DNA of 64,000 nt from Podarcis raffonei (taxonomy: Eukaryota > Chordata > Lepidosauria > Squamata > Lacertidae): positions 44,321,001 through 44,385,000 of the forward strand of contig NC_070614.1 in the NCBI RefSeq assembly GCF_027172205.1, in the 5' to 3' direction. Under the pieces are notes generated by a model, which made no database searches, was not told where the DNA came from, and worked only from the letters and a program-made list of their open reading frames with translations. The position numbers and the translations under genes were made by a program. Numbering within the stretch: position 1 is the stretch's first letter; every line of letters starts with the position of its first letter. Positions 35,706 through 48,125 of the stretch are shown here, in pieces.

Positions 35706-38502
35706 TTATAACTTTTTTCGTATCAATTGCTCTCTCTTGTTCAGGTCAGGTCTCAGAAGAATGATGTAGCATTTGGGGGAAAAGATGCAACAAAGTAACC
35801 CAGCACTTGAAGCCAAGATAGAGAAGATCTCCACGGCCACCATGTATTTTCCTCTTGTGCTCAGGTAAGTTGGAACAAAAGTCAGCCAAACACTGCAAAA
35901 GACCAACATGCTGAAGGTGATGAACTTGGCTTCATTAAAAGTGTCTGGCAACTTTCTGGCTAGGAAGGCCACGGTAAAACTGACAATGGCCAGGAAGCCC
36001 ATATAGCCCAAGACACAATAGAACATAGTAGCTGACCCTTCGTTACACAAAAAAACTATTTCTTCTGCCATTGAGTGCATGTCCAAATCTGGGGATGGTG
36101 GAGAGGTTGTCAGCCAGAGAGTGCAGATGCCCAGCTGAATGGTGGAGGAGAAGAGAACTATGGAATAAGCCAATTTTTGTCCCAACCATTTCCTCATCCT
36201 GGATCCTGGTTTGGTGGCCATGAATGCCAAGACCACAGATATGGTTTTGGCCAAGATGCTAGAGAGGGCCACAGAGAAGATGATGCCAAAAGAAGTTTGT
36301 CGGAGAAGGCATGTTGCCTCATTAGGCATTCCAATGAACAGTAAGGAGCAGAGGAAAGATAAGAGGAGACAGATGAGGAGAATGTAGGTGAGGCTTCTAT
36401 TATTGGCTTTGACTATGGCAGTGTCCTGGTGCTTGATGAAGATGCTAAGCACTAGAAGTGTAACCAGAGACAACAGAAGTGCAAAGGAAGTTGAAATGAT
36501 TGTCAAAATGTCATCATATGCTAGGAAATTTGGAATCTTGAGAATGCATTGATCCTTGGCTTTGTTTGGATATTGATCTTCTGGACATCTGAGACAAGTT
36601 TCTTTGTCTAAGAAAAGAAATGAATAAAAAACACTAAGTGTTAAGAACTGCCTCACCAGGCAACTACCCAAACTAAGTATATTTCACAAGGGGAAAGGTA
36701 AACATTTTCTGACCAAGATGCTTGAAAAAATGCCATTTTCAATTTACCTACATTTCCCCAACCAAATTCTATACAGATTTTGCTATTGCATCATGACTAG
36801 AGCGATTACTAACAAAGTCGTGACAGGTGATATTTATCTTCCTTGTTTCCTGATAGTCCTATATACAGTACTTAAACTTTTATGGTTATTGTCACACTGC
36901 AGTTGTGACTGCAGTTGTGTGGCCACTAACAGATGGCACTAAGAAATACAGCATGACAACACTCTTAGAGGTTACCGTATTTTTCGCTCTATAACACGCA
37001 CCCGACCATAACACGCACGTAGTTTTTAGAGGAGGAAAATCTGCAGGCATGCCACCCGTAGGCATTCCCTCCATAACACGCACAGACATTTCCCCTTACT
37101 TTCTAGGAGGAAAAAAGTGAGTGTTATGGTGCAAAAAATACGGTAGTGAGCAAGAGAGCAGTGTGTGTGTGGCTGAAGTTGCTGAGAGGGCAGGTAGCTG
37201 GGCAAAAGAAGCTGGCAAGTGAGTGGTGGTGGAGGCCATAGCAGTCAGTGATAAAGCAGGGGGATGAGCAGTGAATGCTGGCGAAAAAATTGTGGGGGCA
37301 GGAGACCTCCAAACTTAACTGCTCTCCGTAGGAAAGGAGAGATAAAAGCTTTCACCACCCATCATATATATCTACTATAAATCCTTTCTGTTCAAAAGAG
37401 AGATGAGAGGGGAAATATTTCTGTATTTTGGATATCAACTCAGTCTTCTCGAATTCAGATAACCCGAGTTTGTGCTCAGTTAATCGTGTATTTTGCCTCA
37501 GCTCTGCAATTCAGGAGTTTTGATCGTATTGCATTATTGTCTTTTAAAATGATATTTATTTCTCTGATTGATTAACCTTACAAATTTTCTCTTTGGTAAT
37601 CATGAACTATGCTTGCTTAATTAAATTGCCTAACTTTAGAAAATGAGACTCTTTCATGAGCCCTAAATATTCTGTTTTCTGAATACAGAGAGGAAGGCCT
37701 GCCTTCATTCCTCTCCACCATGACATCTGTTTCTAGGATAATCTAAGGTGCTGCTTTAAGCATTGAAGAAAATGTTAGATACATGAAATGTATTCTTAAG
37801 ATTTTACCCTGAGCAGAACAAATGTGGCATGGGGTGTGTGTAGGTGTCACATTTTCTAAACAAGGGGAGATTTCCTAGAGAAGGCTGAAGCAAAAACTCC
37901 TCTTCTTCATTTTTACAGGTCACCTACCCTAGGAGGAAACAGCTTCTGTTACTTTCATTTTTAAGCCATTGGATTTTCCCAGAAAACTTTCCAAAGTTAT
38001 TGCTTATTCAAAATCACACAGTTTCCCGAGTGTTGCAACTTCATTTTGGGGCATGAGTACAAATTCCTACCTTTTCTCAGTTATCTGCGATGCAAGGACA
38101 ATGGAAGGACATTCTATGTCTTATGGCACCACAGTTACATGGGAACTTGGTTATGTTAACTTGTGTCATTTGTTATTCTAGCAAGCTTCACCTTACTTTA
38201 TTTTAACAGAAAATAAGTGCTCATATCTATGTAAGCAAGAAGAACAAATATTATTGATATCATTTCATAAAACGTACAAAGCTGATTAAAAGAAGCTTGC
38301 AGAAGAACTGGTCAGAGTTTACTGCAGTCAGTGGTATAGTTTGGTAAATCTTAGCATGACATCTCCTACCCTTCTCATTTGAGAACATCCCATCTGGACA
38401 TGGAGCACAATCATAGCAGCAAAATTTCTCCCCCTCCTTCTTTTTCTTGCCATTACCAGGTCGGCATTCATCATTGCATACTGAAAGGGGTGGTACCTAT
38501 CC

Positions 38503-38557
<55 letters not shown>

Positions 38558-40514
38558 TTTAGCATTAAAAATGTTCAGAGAATTCCTCTTACATCAGATG
38601 ATCCTTCAGCACACAGTAATGTTGATGACATTGTTGCTGTGTACACCATACATTTAAAACATATATAAATCACACCCACTCTATAGGATCCTGGAGACTA
38701 TAGTTTCTTAAGGATGCTGGGAATTGCAGCTCTTTGGGGAGTAAAGTAGAATTCTTTGGGAGAGTTATGCTGCTGGATGTAACTGGAGGCAACCTTACAA
38801 TATCATGTGCCTCAGGTTCAGGCCTGCTTTTGTAAATGAATGAACCTTAGCTATCCCTATGGATGGCATCTATAGTGAGGAAAAAAGGGGGAGTGTCACC
38901 CTATTGACTCTCCTGGACCTCTCAGTGCCCTTCAGTACCATTGACCTTAGTGCCTTCCTAGATCCTCTCTGTGAACTGGGAGTTGGTCACATTTCCTTCC
39001 AGTAGACTAATTGCCATTTGGGCAGAGAATAGCATTTGGAGATCACCTTTTGACCTCTTCATTCTTGCACAAAATAGAACAGGGCACCATTTTGTCTCCA
39101 GTGCTATTTTACTATCCACATGAAGCTGCTAGGTTTGGTTATTCGGGTCCATGAACCCAGTGTCCATCTAATACGTTTCGGAGACATAGCTCAGTTTCTT
39201 GGTTTTATCTGATTCAGGAGTGCCTGCAGTAATGGGCTAGATTAAGGCTGGCAAAGTGAAACTGAATCCTGCGGGTAAGTGGTTTCCAGGTTTAGGAAAT
39301 TTGCAAATTGTCTGTTCTGGGGGGGGGGGGTCACTCTCCCTCTGAAGAATCAGGTATATGTGTGGAATTTAGGCCCATTTAGGCTAGGTGTGTCTTTAAT
39401 TAACTTTGGCTCATGTGCCAGATCAGACCATTTCTGGGTAAGAATAACTTGTGGTTTATGTCCTTGTAACCTCAAAGCTTGATTTTTGCAATGCACCCTG
39501 TGTAAGGCTGGCCTTAAGATTGGTCTAGAAGTCCCAGCTGGTGGAAGATGCAACAGCAACTTATGATCCACATAGGACACCTCTGTTGAAACAGCTTCCT
39601 TCCAGTACACTGCTGTGCCAAAATGAAGGTTGTGGATATGGCAGTAGCGCATAAATCTGTATAGAGATATGCCTGAGTGTATACCTGAGTCACTGAGAGA
39701 CTTTCTTGGTTAGAACATGGTCCTGGTAACACCAAGATTTCAGGTTCAGTCCCCATATGGGACAGCTGCATATTCATTCATTGCAGAGTTTGGGACTAGA
39801 TGATCCTCAGGGTCCCTTCCATCGCTGCAATTCTATGATTCTACTATTCTTCTCCTGAACCCTGCTCAGTGATTACAGTATGTTCACTTGGTTTAACAAG
39901 TCAGGTTGGCTTACGAAGGATCAGAGCCTTCAGCTGGATTGTCCCCACTTTATGCAACTCTAACCGCATGTACACAAGGGAAGCCCGAAAGCTGTATACA
40001 TACATTCCAGTGCCTGCTAACAATTTCCTTTTTTACCTGTATTTTCTGCCACCTCTTCACACATTGTTCATGATGTTCTATATCAATATATTTTGCAGCA
40101 ATAGGAATTTGTGGTTCATGTTTTAACTTACTATGCATTTAATGAATTGCTTTTACTGTACAAAACTTAGATTCATTAGTTCACAGTAGTATATAATTTA
40201 ATAATAATGATGATGATGATGATAATAAGGTCCAGCGCCGAGGGCCTTCTGGTGGTTCCCTCACTGTGAGAAGCCAAGTTACAGGGAACCAGGCAGAGGG
40301 CTTTCTCGGTAGTGGCACCCGCCCTGTGGAACACCCTCCCTCCAGGTGTCAAAGAGAAGAACAACTACCAGACTTTTAGAAGACATCTGAAGGCAGCCCA
40401 GTTTAGAGAAGCTTTTAATGTTTAACAGGCCACTGTGTTTTAATACTTGGTTGGAAGCCGCCCAGAGTAGCTGGGGAAACCCAGCCAGATAGGCGGGGTA
40501 TAAATAATAAATTA

Positions 40515-40565
<51 letters not shown>

Positions 40566-43500
40566 AATAGCATAATGCATAAGTGAAAAGAATAAAAAAT
40601 ATCAAATACAAACCAAAGTGCCATCCTGTGAACAAGTACAAATAAATCAAACATTTGAAATAGTGCAGATCCTAGGTAAAGATAGCCATCAGTTCCAAAT
40701 ATTGCAAGACTAAAATCAACATTTTAGCAGCAACCTCAATAAAATGATCTCTGTTAAAAGCCATTTTGGTAACAATGGTTTTCAAAGAATTTTTGAAGCA
40801 AGTAACAGTAAACACCAAATGCACAACCCTTAAAGGGGAATTTAATTGCATAGGGACCACTATTGAAAATGGTATGCCAACAGGTCCGAACATCCAAAGC
40901 TGATGCACTAATACATTCATATGGTTGAAGGCAGTCCTTTCAATGGTGGCTCGTCTCTGTAGAAATGCTCACCTTCCTCATATCAGTTTACTTCATATAT
41001 TTAACAAACATTTGTTTGTCAACACAGTGGGGTATTCCAGTGCATTTCAGATTTATACATTATATGAATGAATTCCTCCATCCTTTTATTTACATCTATT
41101 ACCCTCCCAATTCATTGTAAGACCATGAATGCTGATACTTGAAACCTGAATCAAGCCTTTGTGCCATTCGACTCGGTCCTCAAAAATGGTCAGCTCTTTC
41201 CCAGGAGGCTTGCGAGGATCCAGTGTGCCCACTTCCACTCTGACGTAGGATTTATTACGGAACGTGATCAAGTTTGTAATATCAAATCCAGCTGCCAATT
41301 CCCCGTGTTCGTTTAGTGTGATTAAATCTCCAGCACTATTATTGAATGAGATTCGCTGAAGAAATGAGTGAAGCTTGGTGGAGAGAGAAAGATAATTTTA
41401 TAACATCATAATATTAAAGGGGGGGGATTAATGGGGAGATGGGGAACCTGTGGACCAGAGAGCCAGTGTGGTGTAGTGGTTAAGAGTGGTAGACTCGTAA
41501 TCTGGTGAACCGGGTTCGCGTCTCCGCTCCTCCACATGCAGTTGCTGGGTGACCTTGGGCTAGTCACACTTCTCTGAAGTCTCTCAGCCCCACTCACCTC
41601 ACAGAGTGTTTGTTGTGGAGGAGGAAGGGAAAGGAGAATGTTAGACGCTTTGAGACTCCTTCGGGTAGTGATAAAGCGGGATATCAAATCCAAACTACTC
41701 CTCCTCTCCTCCTCCTCTTTGGGGACTGGTAAAACTAGTTCCTTTTTAAAAGGAATTTTCAATGGTCTGGTTCTACACAAGGGTGGAACTAACTTCATCC
41801 TGTTCCATTGTTCCATTTTAAAAAATCCATTCAGAAATTCAATGTATTTTTGTTCTCTGCAATGGGTTGTTGAGCAACCACAAGAAATGAAATTAATTTC
41901 CTTGTGTTGTAAATAGTGGCATGCATTGAACTGCTTGCTGTGTGATGAGGCTTATTTCATTGAAAAAGTCCAGCCAAATAATCCGAATCTGGTTGCACCA
42001 CACATGGAACTCATAGGCTGTGCACAACATATATACCCCCTTTATCTACCTCTCAGTGGTCCTGCTTACACCATTTGCATAAAGCATTTAATGTGTATAT
42101 TTTTATTCTCTCTGTGCATGTACAATAAAGACCCCCATTTTAAACCTGTATGTGTGTGTTTCAAGGTAAATCTGCCCCAAAGTGTTGCTGCCACTGTCAA
42201 AAGAAACTAATTCACAAGATTCGTAAAACATGGGTATGTGAAGCATGAGTCTACTGAGGAGTTTTATCAACAAGGAGTGAATTATGGTTGACAAAGGACA
42301 AGTGTGGTAGCAAATATAGGAAGATCAAGAGAATCTCCAAAAGGAGAAACGAGGTTAAAAATATTGCTATTAAATGAGATCAGATAATGTTAAGGGAAGG
42401 AATTTGAGAATTAGAAAAGCAAGGAGTGTTCATATACTGTAAGAATTTAGTAGTCAATGTCATGTTTGCTACTGCATATTTGTCATTGAGGAAACACTAC
42501 CTTCCAGGGTTCCACATTCTTAAAAGACAGATTTCCCCAGGCATCCATTCCTTTATTGTTGGCTCTTTCTGAGTACATGATATGCAAAGCATGTGCCAGA
42601 GCATGGACAGCATTGTAGATACTGTAGCTGTGGCCAGTCATGCTCATTTCAAAAAATGGTGCTGGAAGGCTCTCCAGCATCTCCTCTTCTGTACATGGAG
42701 AATGTCTGAAGAATGTAGACACACCTGCAGAATTTGAAACAGAACAACTGAATGCTTCTGCCCAGAAATCGTTGATAAAACCATCTCCATCTGCCTCGGA
42801 AGGATTTATTGTCTGAAGAAAGGCCCGGAAATCTTGAATTTCCTTTGAGTGAATTGTAAAGGAAATTGAACCATGGAACATTCGGCTAATCATATCACTC
42901 ATCATTTGAAGTTTATAGACTCTGAAATCAATTTGGGCTGTCGTAATCCACACCTTTACAGCAGAAAATGTATATTGACGATACCTTGTTCGATACAAAT
43001 CGATTGCTGCTACAGTATTTGCCAACCATGTGATTGGTGCACTTTCTCCAGATACAATAACGGCATTGGCTTTGCCCACCAGAACAGCTGGGAGAATATT
43101 TAATCGATCCAACAACATTTTGACCACATTTTCAGAGAAACGCACATTTGTTGGAACTCTTTGTGTGAATTCAGAACAGATTCCATTTTTGGAAAGCATT
43201 GGCTCTATGGTCTGCAAGAAATGTTCTCCACCTTCATCATCCTGGGCAATGAGGCCGACCCATTTCCACTTGAAATGCAAAAGGAGTTGAATAATTCCTT
43301 TGTACTGAAAATATTCACTAGGAACCATTCGATAAAAGGAAGGGGACTTGATTTGATAATTGACTGCTGGTTGAAAAGAGCCATATGAAATCTGAACAAC
43401 AAAAGCCAGGCATTACTGAGTAGAAACAGGCACTCATGTTTCTCTCATTTATCTAAATATTTTCTTACAGTATAATTTTATATATCCACAACTTTTAAAG

Positions 43501-43746
43501 CCACTATTCTGTCTTTTGCACATACATAATTTCCTTACGCTATCTTCATCAATTTTTCCTTAAGCTATTCAGTCCTATTTGGCTTGCAGCAATTCTTTTC
43601 TACACATCTAAAACACATTTTTTGGAACCTCTCCCATCTCATACTCATAGTTGGATGCCTAATTTATTTATTTTTATTTATTTTGTTTATGAGGCATGTC
43701 CCTTCTTACTAGCCAGATGGGCGTGGTATAAATAAATTACTACTAG

Positions 43747-43777
<31 letters not shown>

Positions 43778-46700
43778 GACTAATTTCATTTTTTAAAGAA
43801 AATCTGGCATGTGGAGACAGGGATGTTAAAAATGTTTTTATTTACAACAAACTTGTTAAAACAACAGATGCGTCAGGAGATAGAATTCTTTCAAGTAACA
43901 GTAAATTTTACACGCACATGCACACATAAATTCAGTGGATGTTACAGGTTCTAAACAAGATGGTAAATGTATAGCTTAAATTTACTTCAGTTCCTTAAAC
44001 TATTTGCAGACATGTTACTGCTCAGGTCTTAATATTTTGGTTCTGAAAGAAGTTTGTACCTTCTGTCAGTTTCCCAACCTTCTATAAATCTGGGTCCTGA
44101 GGCTCCTCTGTGAGTATTCGAGGCCAGGGGATCACCGCACATTCCCCTTCTAACTGGTTTGGGGTTATTATTCTCTCTCCAGAAGATCTTTCCCCTTCTC
44201 ACTGAATCCAAGTAGAATGTTCCCTCACAACTTCAGTTCTTCTTTCTCAAATTCAACTACCCATTTCTCACATGTTTATATACTCTTAAAAATTTCTAGC
44301 GATTGTCTTTTAATTGAACACCCAGCTCAGGATGTTTCCTCAGGGTGAATTACACATACAGCTCAGAGGCTATACTACTATCCAGCTGAACTCCAGAAAC
44401 CCAAACTCTCAACTTCATTTCTTTTCCCCTCCAAAAGTGTCTCATCCATGATAGCTGTACCTGCAGTCAATCTGAATGAGTCACCAACCCAGCACTTTGC
44501 GAGATATACCACTTTGGGGTGTTTCTGCTGCACTGCACCACCAGACCCTGGTCTATCTGAGCTTTCTGTCACAATTTCAATAATTTCTTCCTCACTTTTA
44601 AGCCAAAAAAATCTTCCACAGTGGCTTACATACAACCAGCTAAAACAAGTCCACAACATTCAGTTCATTTTAATTCTCCTCTCTTACTACACCACTCAAT
44701 CATTAGCAATCATACTAGAAAGAGAGGAGCTGGCTAATTTATGGCAGGTGATTAAGGGAAGTCCCCATTTCTCTGATTCTCAGATCCTACCTGTGGAATC
44801 TTGAAAAGACCTAAGATGTCTGCCATGCGTGAGGAGGTATCAGAGCTGAATCCACCGATGACTCCAATTACATTTTCCTGGGTGCCACATTTGTAGTTGG
44901 GGACAAAGTGATGTGATTTAAAGAGCAGGTCCAGAATGGTGCGATAGGTCATCCTAGAATCAGTATAGCTGTCATAGATGTGGAACCCAAGGGTAACATT
45001 GGGCAGGATATTGGGATTATAATTGATCTCATCAATGGCAAACACCAGGGCAAGGATGTGCTGGTAGAACTTGGTCACCACACTACAAATGAAGTTGACA
45101 TGTCATCAGATAATTAACCAATACACAAAACATTTTATCACAGTATTTGTCTGCACACAGTATTCACCTACAGTATTCAGTTGCCTGACTATAAGGAAAA
45201 GTTACAACCAGAAAAGTTATTTATCTGGCAAGTCCTGTTGAAAATAAGGAAAAAAGTATTGTTGGTAACTTTTGTGTATTGTGCCTTTGGACTTCTACAT
45301 TACCAAATTAGGCAAGTTTGGTTCAGGCTTCAGACCAACATACATCGTTTTGTATGTCTCAGAACTCACATATTCTGGAAACTGTATAGTATGGGTCATA
45401 TATTTTCTTGGGTTTTTTAAATCAATTTTGTTCTTTACTCTGAAATAATTACAGCTTGAAGCATCTAGTCTGCCACAGGGTTATAGCTAAAGGTTTCTGA
45501 GGGTTCCTGAAAAGACTGACTGCACTACTAGGCTTCCATGTACCTTCAGCATCTAGGTTTTTAATAGTTTGAAACCACAACATTGGAGGCTGCTTTCTTC
45601 TGCGTCCCTTTATCTCAGCATTGTCTATATGGGAGCTGGGGAACTTTGGCCATTGGTTGACTCCAGCTCCAGCCAGCATGGCAAATGAAGAGGGAATATA
45701 TAACCTGTAGTCCAGCAACATCTAGATGACAACAGGCACTCAGCATATATGACCCATACTATACAGTTTCCAGAATATGTGCGTTCTGAGACATACAAAA
45801 TGAAGACTGAATCAAACTTGCCTAATTTGATAACGCAGAAATCCAAAGGCACAATACTCAAACAGGTCCAGGTTTTAAAAAGGAGTCTTTCCTAACCCTG
45901 CCGACTTACATCTGGGGTTAAACTTGGGAGGATTTGTATGCAAGGCATCTGGTGCTGTACCAACAAATTACTTGCTGCCCTGGTTGCAGGATTCTCTTTA
46001 GCAACCTATTCCTTAAAACAAATGCATCATTCAAACTAGTCATTTGATATCATAAGCAGGTAGTAGTCAACAATTTTGTTTTTTGCATATCAGCTTTTCT
46101 TTGGAAAAAAATATATTCAATGGGAACAAAGTATGGACTGTTATTTTCCCCTCTCCCCTTATTTTGTCTCTCTTTTATGCTATGCATTCCCTAGAGCCAG
46201 TGTGGTGTAGTGGTTAAGAGCGATAGACTTGTAATCTGGGGAACCGGGTTCGCATCTCCATTCCTCCACATGCAGCTGCTGGGTGACCTTGGGCTAGTCA
46301 CACTTCTCTGAAGTCTCTCAGCCCCACTCACCTCACAGAGTGTTTGTTGTGGGGGAGGAAGGGAAAGGAGAATGTTAGCCGCTTTGAGACTCCTTTGGGT
46401 AGTGATAAAGCGGGATATCAAATCCAAACTCTTCTTCTTCTTCTAGTTAGTTGATAATGCCTGAATGTTACCTGGATGGCGTGAGGCAGGGCAGGGATGT
46501 GATGTGAATGCACCAACAGATCCTCTCATTCTCTCACCTTTGTGGACTCACCACCACCCTGCCTCATTCCAGCTATTAAGCTGGAGCCTATTAAGCTGCA
46601 GCCATTCTGTCCCCCTTTTCTTTCTTAACTTCTGATATCTCCTCTCCCTCTGTCACACTTTTCTGTCTCACTGCCTTCCTCCTCCACTTTTCTTCCCATT

Positions 46701-47455
46701 GCCATCCACCAATATAGACCTAGGCTGGGGGTTACATAGAGTCCTCAGATTTCAAGCTGACTCACTCTGGGGTTTTTTAGCCACCTCCCTTTTCTCCATC
46801 CTCTCTCCAATATAAAATTAGGCTGAGAACTACATATAACCTTCAGGTGGCAAGCTGCTACTTATGAAATACAGAGCTATATAGGTTGAATATAGCTGAA
46901 TGTGTGCAAATTTGGTGGTGGTGGTGGTGGTGAAATGCTTCCCCTTCCATATTTCCCTCATATACTGAGAAGACTCCTTACCTACATAAGATAATCAGAG
47001 CAGAGATTGGTTGGACCATAAAAGGTTAATATTTCTAAATGCCCAATTGACCATAAAGGCACAGTTTACACTCATGGGTGTTTGAGTATTTCATTTCCTT
47101 ATCTAGCCATCTATCATTTTTCTTTTTTAAAAAATCTAATATATTTTCAAAGCAATACAATCTGCAGTTGGCGATACAAATATCAAGACTAAGCAACACT
47201 AAAATAAAATACCAGGCAATTTTCTTACGTTGGGACATCAGACAAGACCTTAGAAGGGTGCTTGTTGAATGCAAATTTAGGGGAAAGGTAACGCATGAAT
47301 GATGCCATCCCACCAATGACGAGATTTCTGCGCTCGTACCACTCATGTGGAATATGCACAGGACTATTTCCAGTGCATTTACTAGCATGCGCTTTGAACA
47401 CTGTGCTTGGGAGCAGCAGAAGCAGAAACAGCACCAACATCCTGGTGGCAAACAT
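35706..47455 (-). CDS. V2R gene E, complete six-exon vomeronasal type-2 receptor
   Basis: Exons in coding order: 47455-47229, 45082-44791, 43391-42501, 41373-41146, 38496-38370, 36607-35706. The sum is 2667 nt, 888 aa plus stop; all are open. Start at [16 protein letters not shown]. An in-frame ATG at 47551 would add 32 residues made of three copies of a LREKGSQTER repeat ahead of the signal peptide. The exon 4 donor is weak (CAG|GTTTCAAG). The exon 5 acceptor follows a long CTTT microsatellite. Exon 2 begins with VVTKFYQ where others have MVTKFYQ. Exon 3 is the most divergent flytrap segment here ([20 protein letters not shown]). Exon 6 starts [16 protein letters not shown] and ends [15 protein letters not shown]. 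It transcribes toward gene D and is head-to-head with F. Confidence 0.9.
36973..37145. mobile_element. TIR MITE with CCGTATTTTTCGC-type ends
   Basis: TACCGTATTTTTCGCTCTAT ... GGTGCAAAAAATACGGTA: about 15-bp inverted ends bounded by TA, with CATAACACGCAC internal repeats. Tc1/mariner-type by TA duplication. In intron 5 of gene E. Confidence 0.7.
37146..38369. other. Rest of intron 5 of gene E, nothing recognised
   Basis: AT-rich DNA with no repeat family, exon remnant or regulatory pattern that I can support. Confidence 0.4.
38505..38557. repeat. (CTTT)n microsatellite at exon 5 acceptor of gene E
   Basis: About thirteen AAAG units on the plus strand, which gene E reads as CTTT. It ends a few bases before the acceptor TTGGATAG at 38504-38497 and supplies its pyrimidine tract. 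Confidence 0.9.
38860..39230 (+). repeat. CR1/L2-group LINE remnant
   Basis: Broken frames read [13 protein letters not shown] and [16 protein letters not shown], matching the palm and SPLLFNIYM blocks of CR1/L2 reverse transcriptases. In intron 4 of gene E. Confidence 0.5.
39688..39847 (+). repeat. tRNA-Ile-headed SINE with CR1 tail
   Basis: TTGGTTAGAACATGGTCCTG, GTAACACCAAGATTTCAGGT and TCAGTCCCCATATGGGAC follow tRNA-Ile. The tail ATGATCCTCAGGGTCCCTTC ... TTCTATGATTCTA is the CR1 3' end, which suggests that CR1 supplied the retrotransposition machinery. Confidence 0.65.
40225..40565 (+). repeat. CR1/L2 LINE 3' end with (ATT)n tail
   Basis: Encodes [13 protein letters not shown]-like and [14 protein letters not shown], the usual end of these LINEs. 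Then GGAAGCCGCCCAGAGTAGCT, TAAATAATAAATTATATT and about fourteen ATT units. Confidence 0.65.
41455..41705 (+). repeat. CORE/MIR-like tRNA SINE, copy 1
   Basis: AGCCAGTGTGGTGTAGTGGT, TAAGAGTGGTAGACTCGTAA (A box), GGGTTCGCGTCTCCG (B box), then GGGTGACCTTGGGCTAGTCA as in MIR-type core sequence. In intron 3 of gene E. Confidence 0.65.
43670..43780 (+). repeat. LINE tail with (TAC)n microsatellite
   Basis: AGCCAGATGGGCGTGGTATA, AATAAATT followed by ACT/TAC units; a CR1/L2-type end whose tail expanded into a triplet repeat. Confidence 0.55.
43800..44780. other. Right part of intron 2 of gene E, possible repeat
   Basis: On the minus strand an AATAAA (TTGTAAATAAAAACA) near 43.84 kb, with promoter-poor sequence to about 44.7 kb, would fit a transposon end. 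No family was recognised and no exon seen. Confidence 0.25.
45604..45727. mobile_element. Worn hAT-type MITE
   Basis: GGGGAACTTTGGCC, GTTGACTCCAGCTCCAGCCA and CCTGTAGTCCAGCAACATCT match the same squamate MITE group as 188-297. Ends eroded. Intron 1 of gene E. Confidence 0.45.
46194..46442 (+). repeat. CORE/MIR-like tRNA SINE, copy 2
   Basis: About 250 bp very similar to copy 1 at 41455 (TGTGGTGTAGTGGTTAAGAG, GGGTGACCTTGGGCTAGTCA, GATAAAGCGGGATATCAAAT). In intron 1 of gene E, ending in a CTTCTT run. Confidence 0.65.
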
Positions 47456-47459
47456 ACTT

Positions 47460-47550
47460 CTGCGGCTGACTCCCCTTTCTCTCAATCTCTCAGTCTGACT
47501 CCCCTTTTCTCTCAACCTCTCAGTCTGACTCCCCTTTTCTCTCAATTTCA
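47460..47550. repeat. Three-copy 30-bp minisatellite ahead of gene E start
   Basis: Units built on CTGACTCCCCTTTTCTCTCA with an ATCTCTCAGT-like remainder. On the minus strand they are in frame with exon 1 and code LREKGSQTER repeats. Confidence 0.85.
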
Positions 47551-47793
47551 TGAAGGTTGCAGGCCTGATTTCAGCATCCTGTCTGGGATGGAAACAGACT
47601 CTGCCGGGGCACCACCATCCAGATTGTCAAGGGACATAATTGGAAGATTGAGATATAAAATGAAATAGAGAAATTTACAGACACCCCCCTTTTTTATACC
47701 TAAACTTGGCTTCTTTTAAAAAAAACCCACAATGGGCTACATAATGCAATTCCAGACTTGCTTGTTGATCCCCCACTATGATTTTACAAGAAA

Positions 47794-47850
47794 GCCCCTG
47801 GAGCTTTGACCAACTGAAGCAATTATAGTTATTTATATAATAACAGAGGA
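47794..47850 (-). promoter_or_regulatory. Conserved V2R upstream module, gene E
   Basis: Minus-strand reading: CCTCTGTTATTATATAAATA, then ACTATAATTGCTTCAGTTGG and TCAAAGCTCCAGG. It ends 339 bp before the proposed ATG at 47455. Module 2 is not evident at this locus. Confidence 0.45.
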
Positions 47851-47935
47851 CAAAATTACTTTGCAATGAGTTTCGACTCAATGGTTCATCATCCATAGCA
47901 TAACTGCTGGAGAAAACATGTCTGTTACATCATAC

Positions 47936-48125
47936 AATCTTAGAACTGAGAATTATCTAAAAAATAACCTAGTCCACCCCTTGCCCATGCAAGTAACCCA
48001 CTGCTATACAATTCCTGATAGGTGGGCATCCATCCTCTACTTAAACTTTTATAACAAAGGGGAGTCTACCACCATCTGAGGAAGGCTGCCCCATTGTCCC
48101 ACTATCTAAAAATTATTAGTTAATT
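47936..48125 (-). repeat. CR1-type LINE 3' fragment
   Basis: CCTAGTCCACCCCTTGCCC, GGGCATCCATCCTCTACTTA and GAGTCTACCACCATCTGAGG are reverse-strand CR1 3' UTR features. Confidence 0.5.

Noticed and set aside
40279-40650. Asparagine-rich open frame
   Set aside because: Translation of an ATT microsatellite and a LINE tail.
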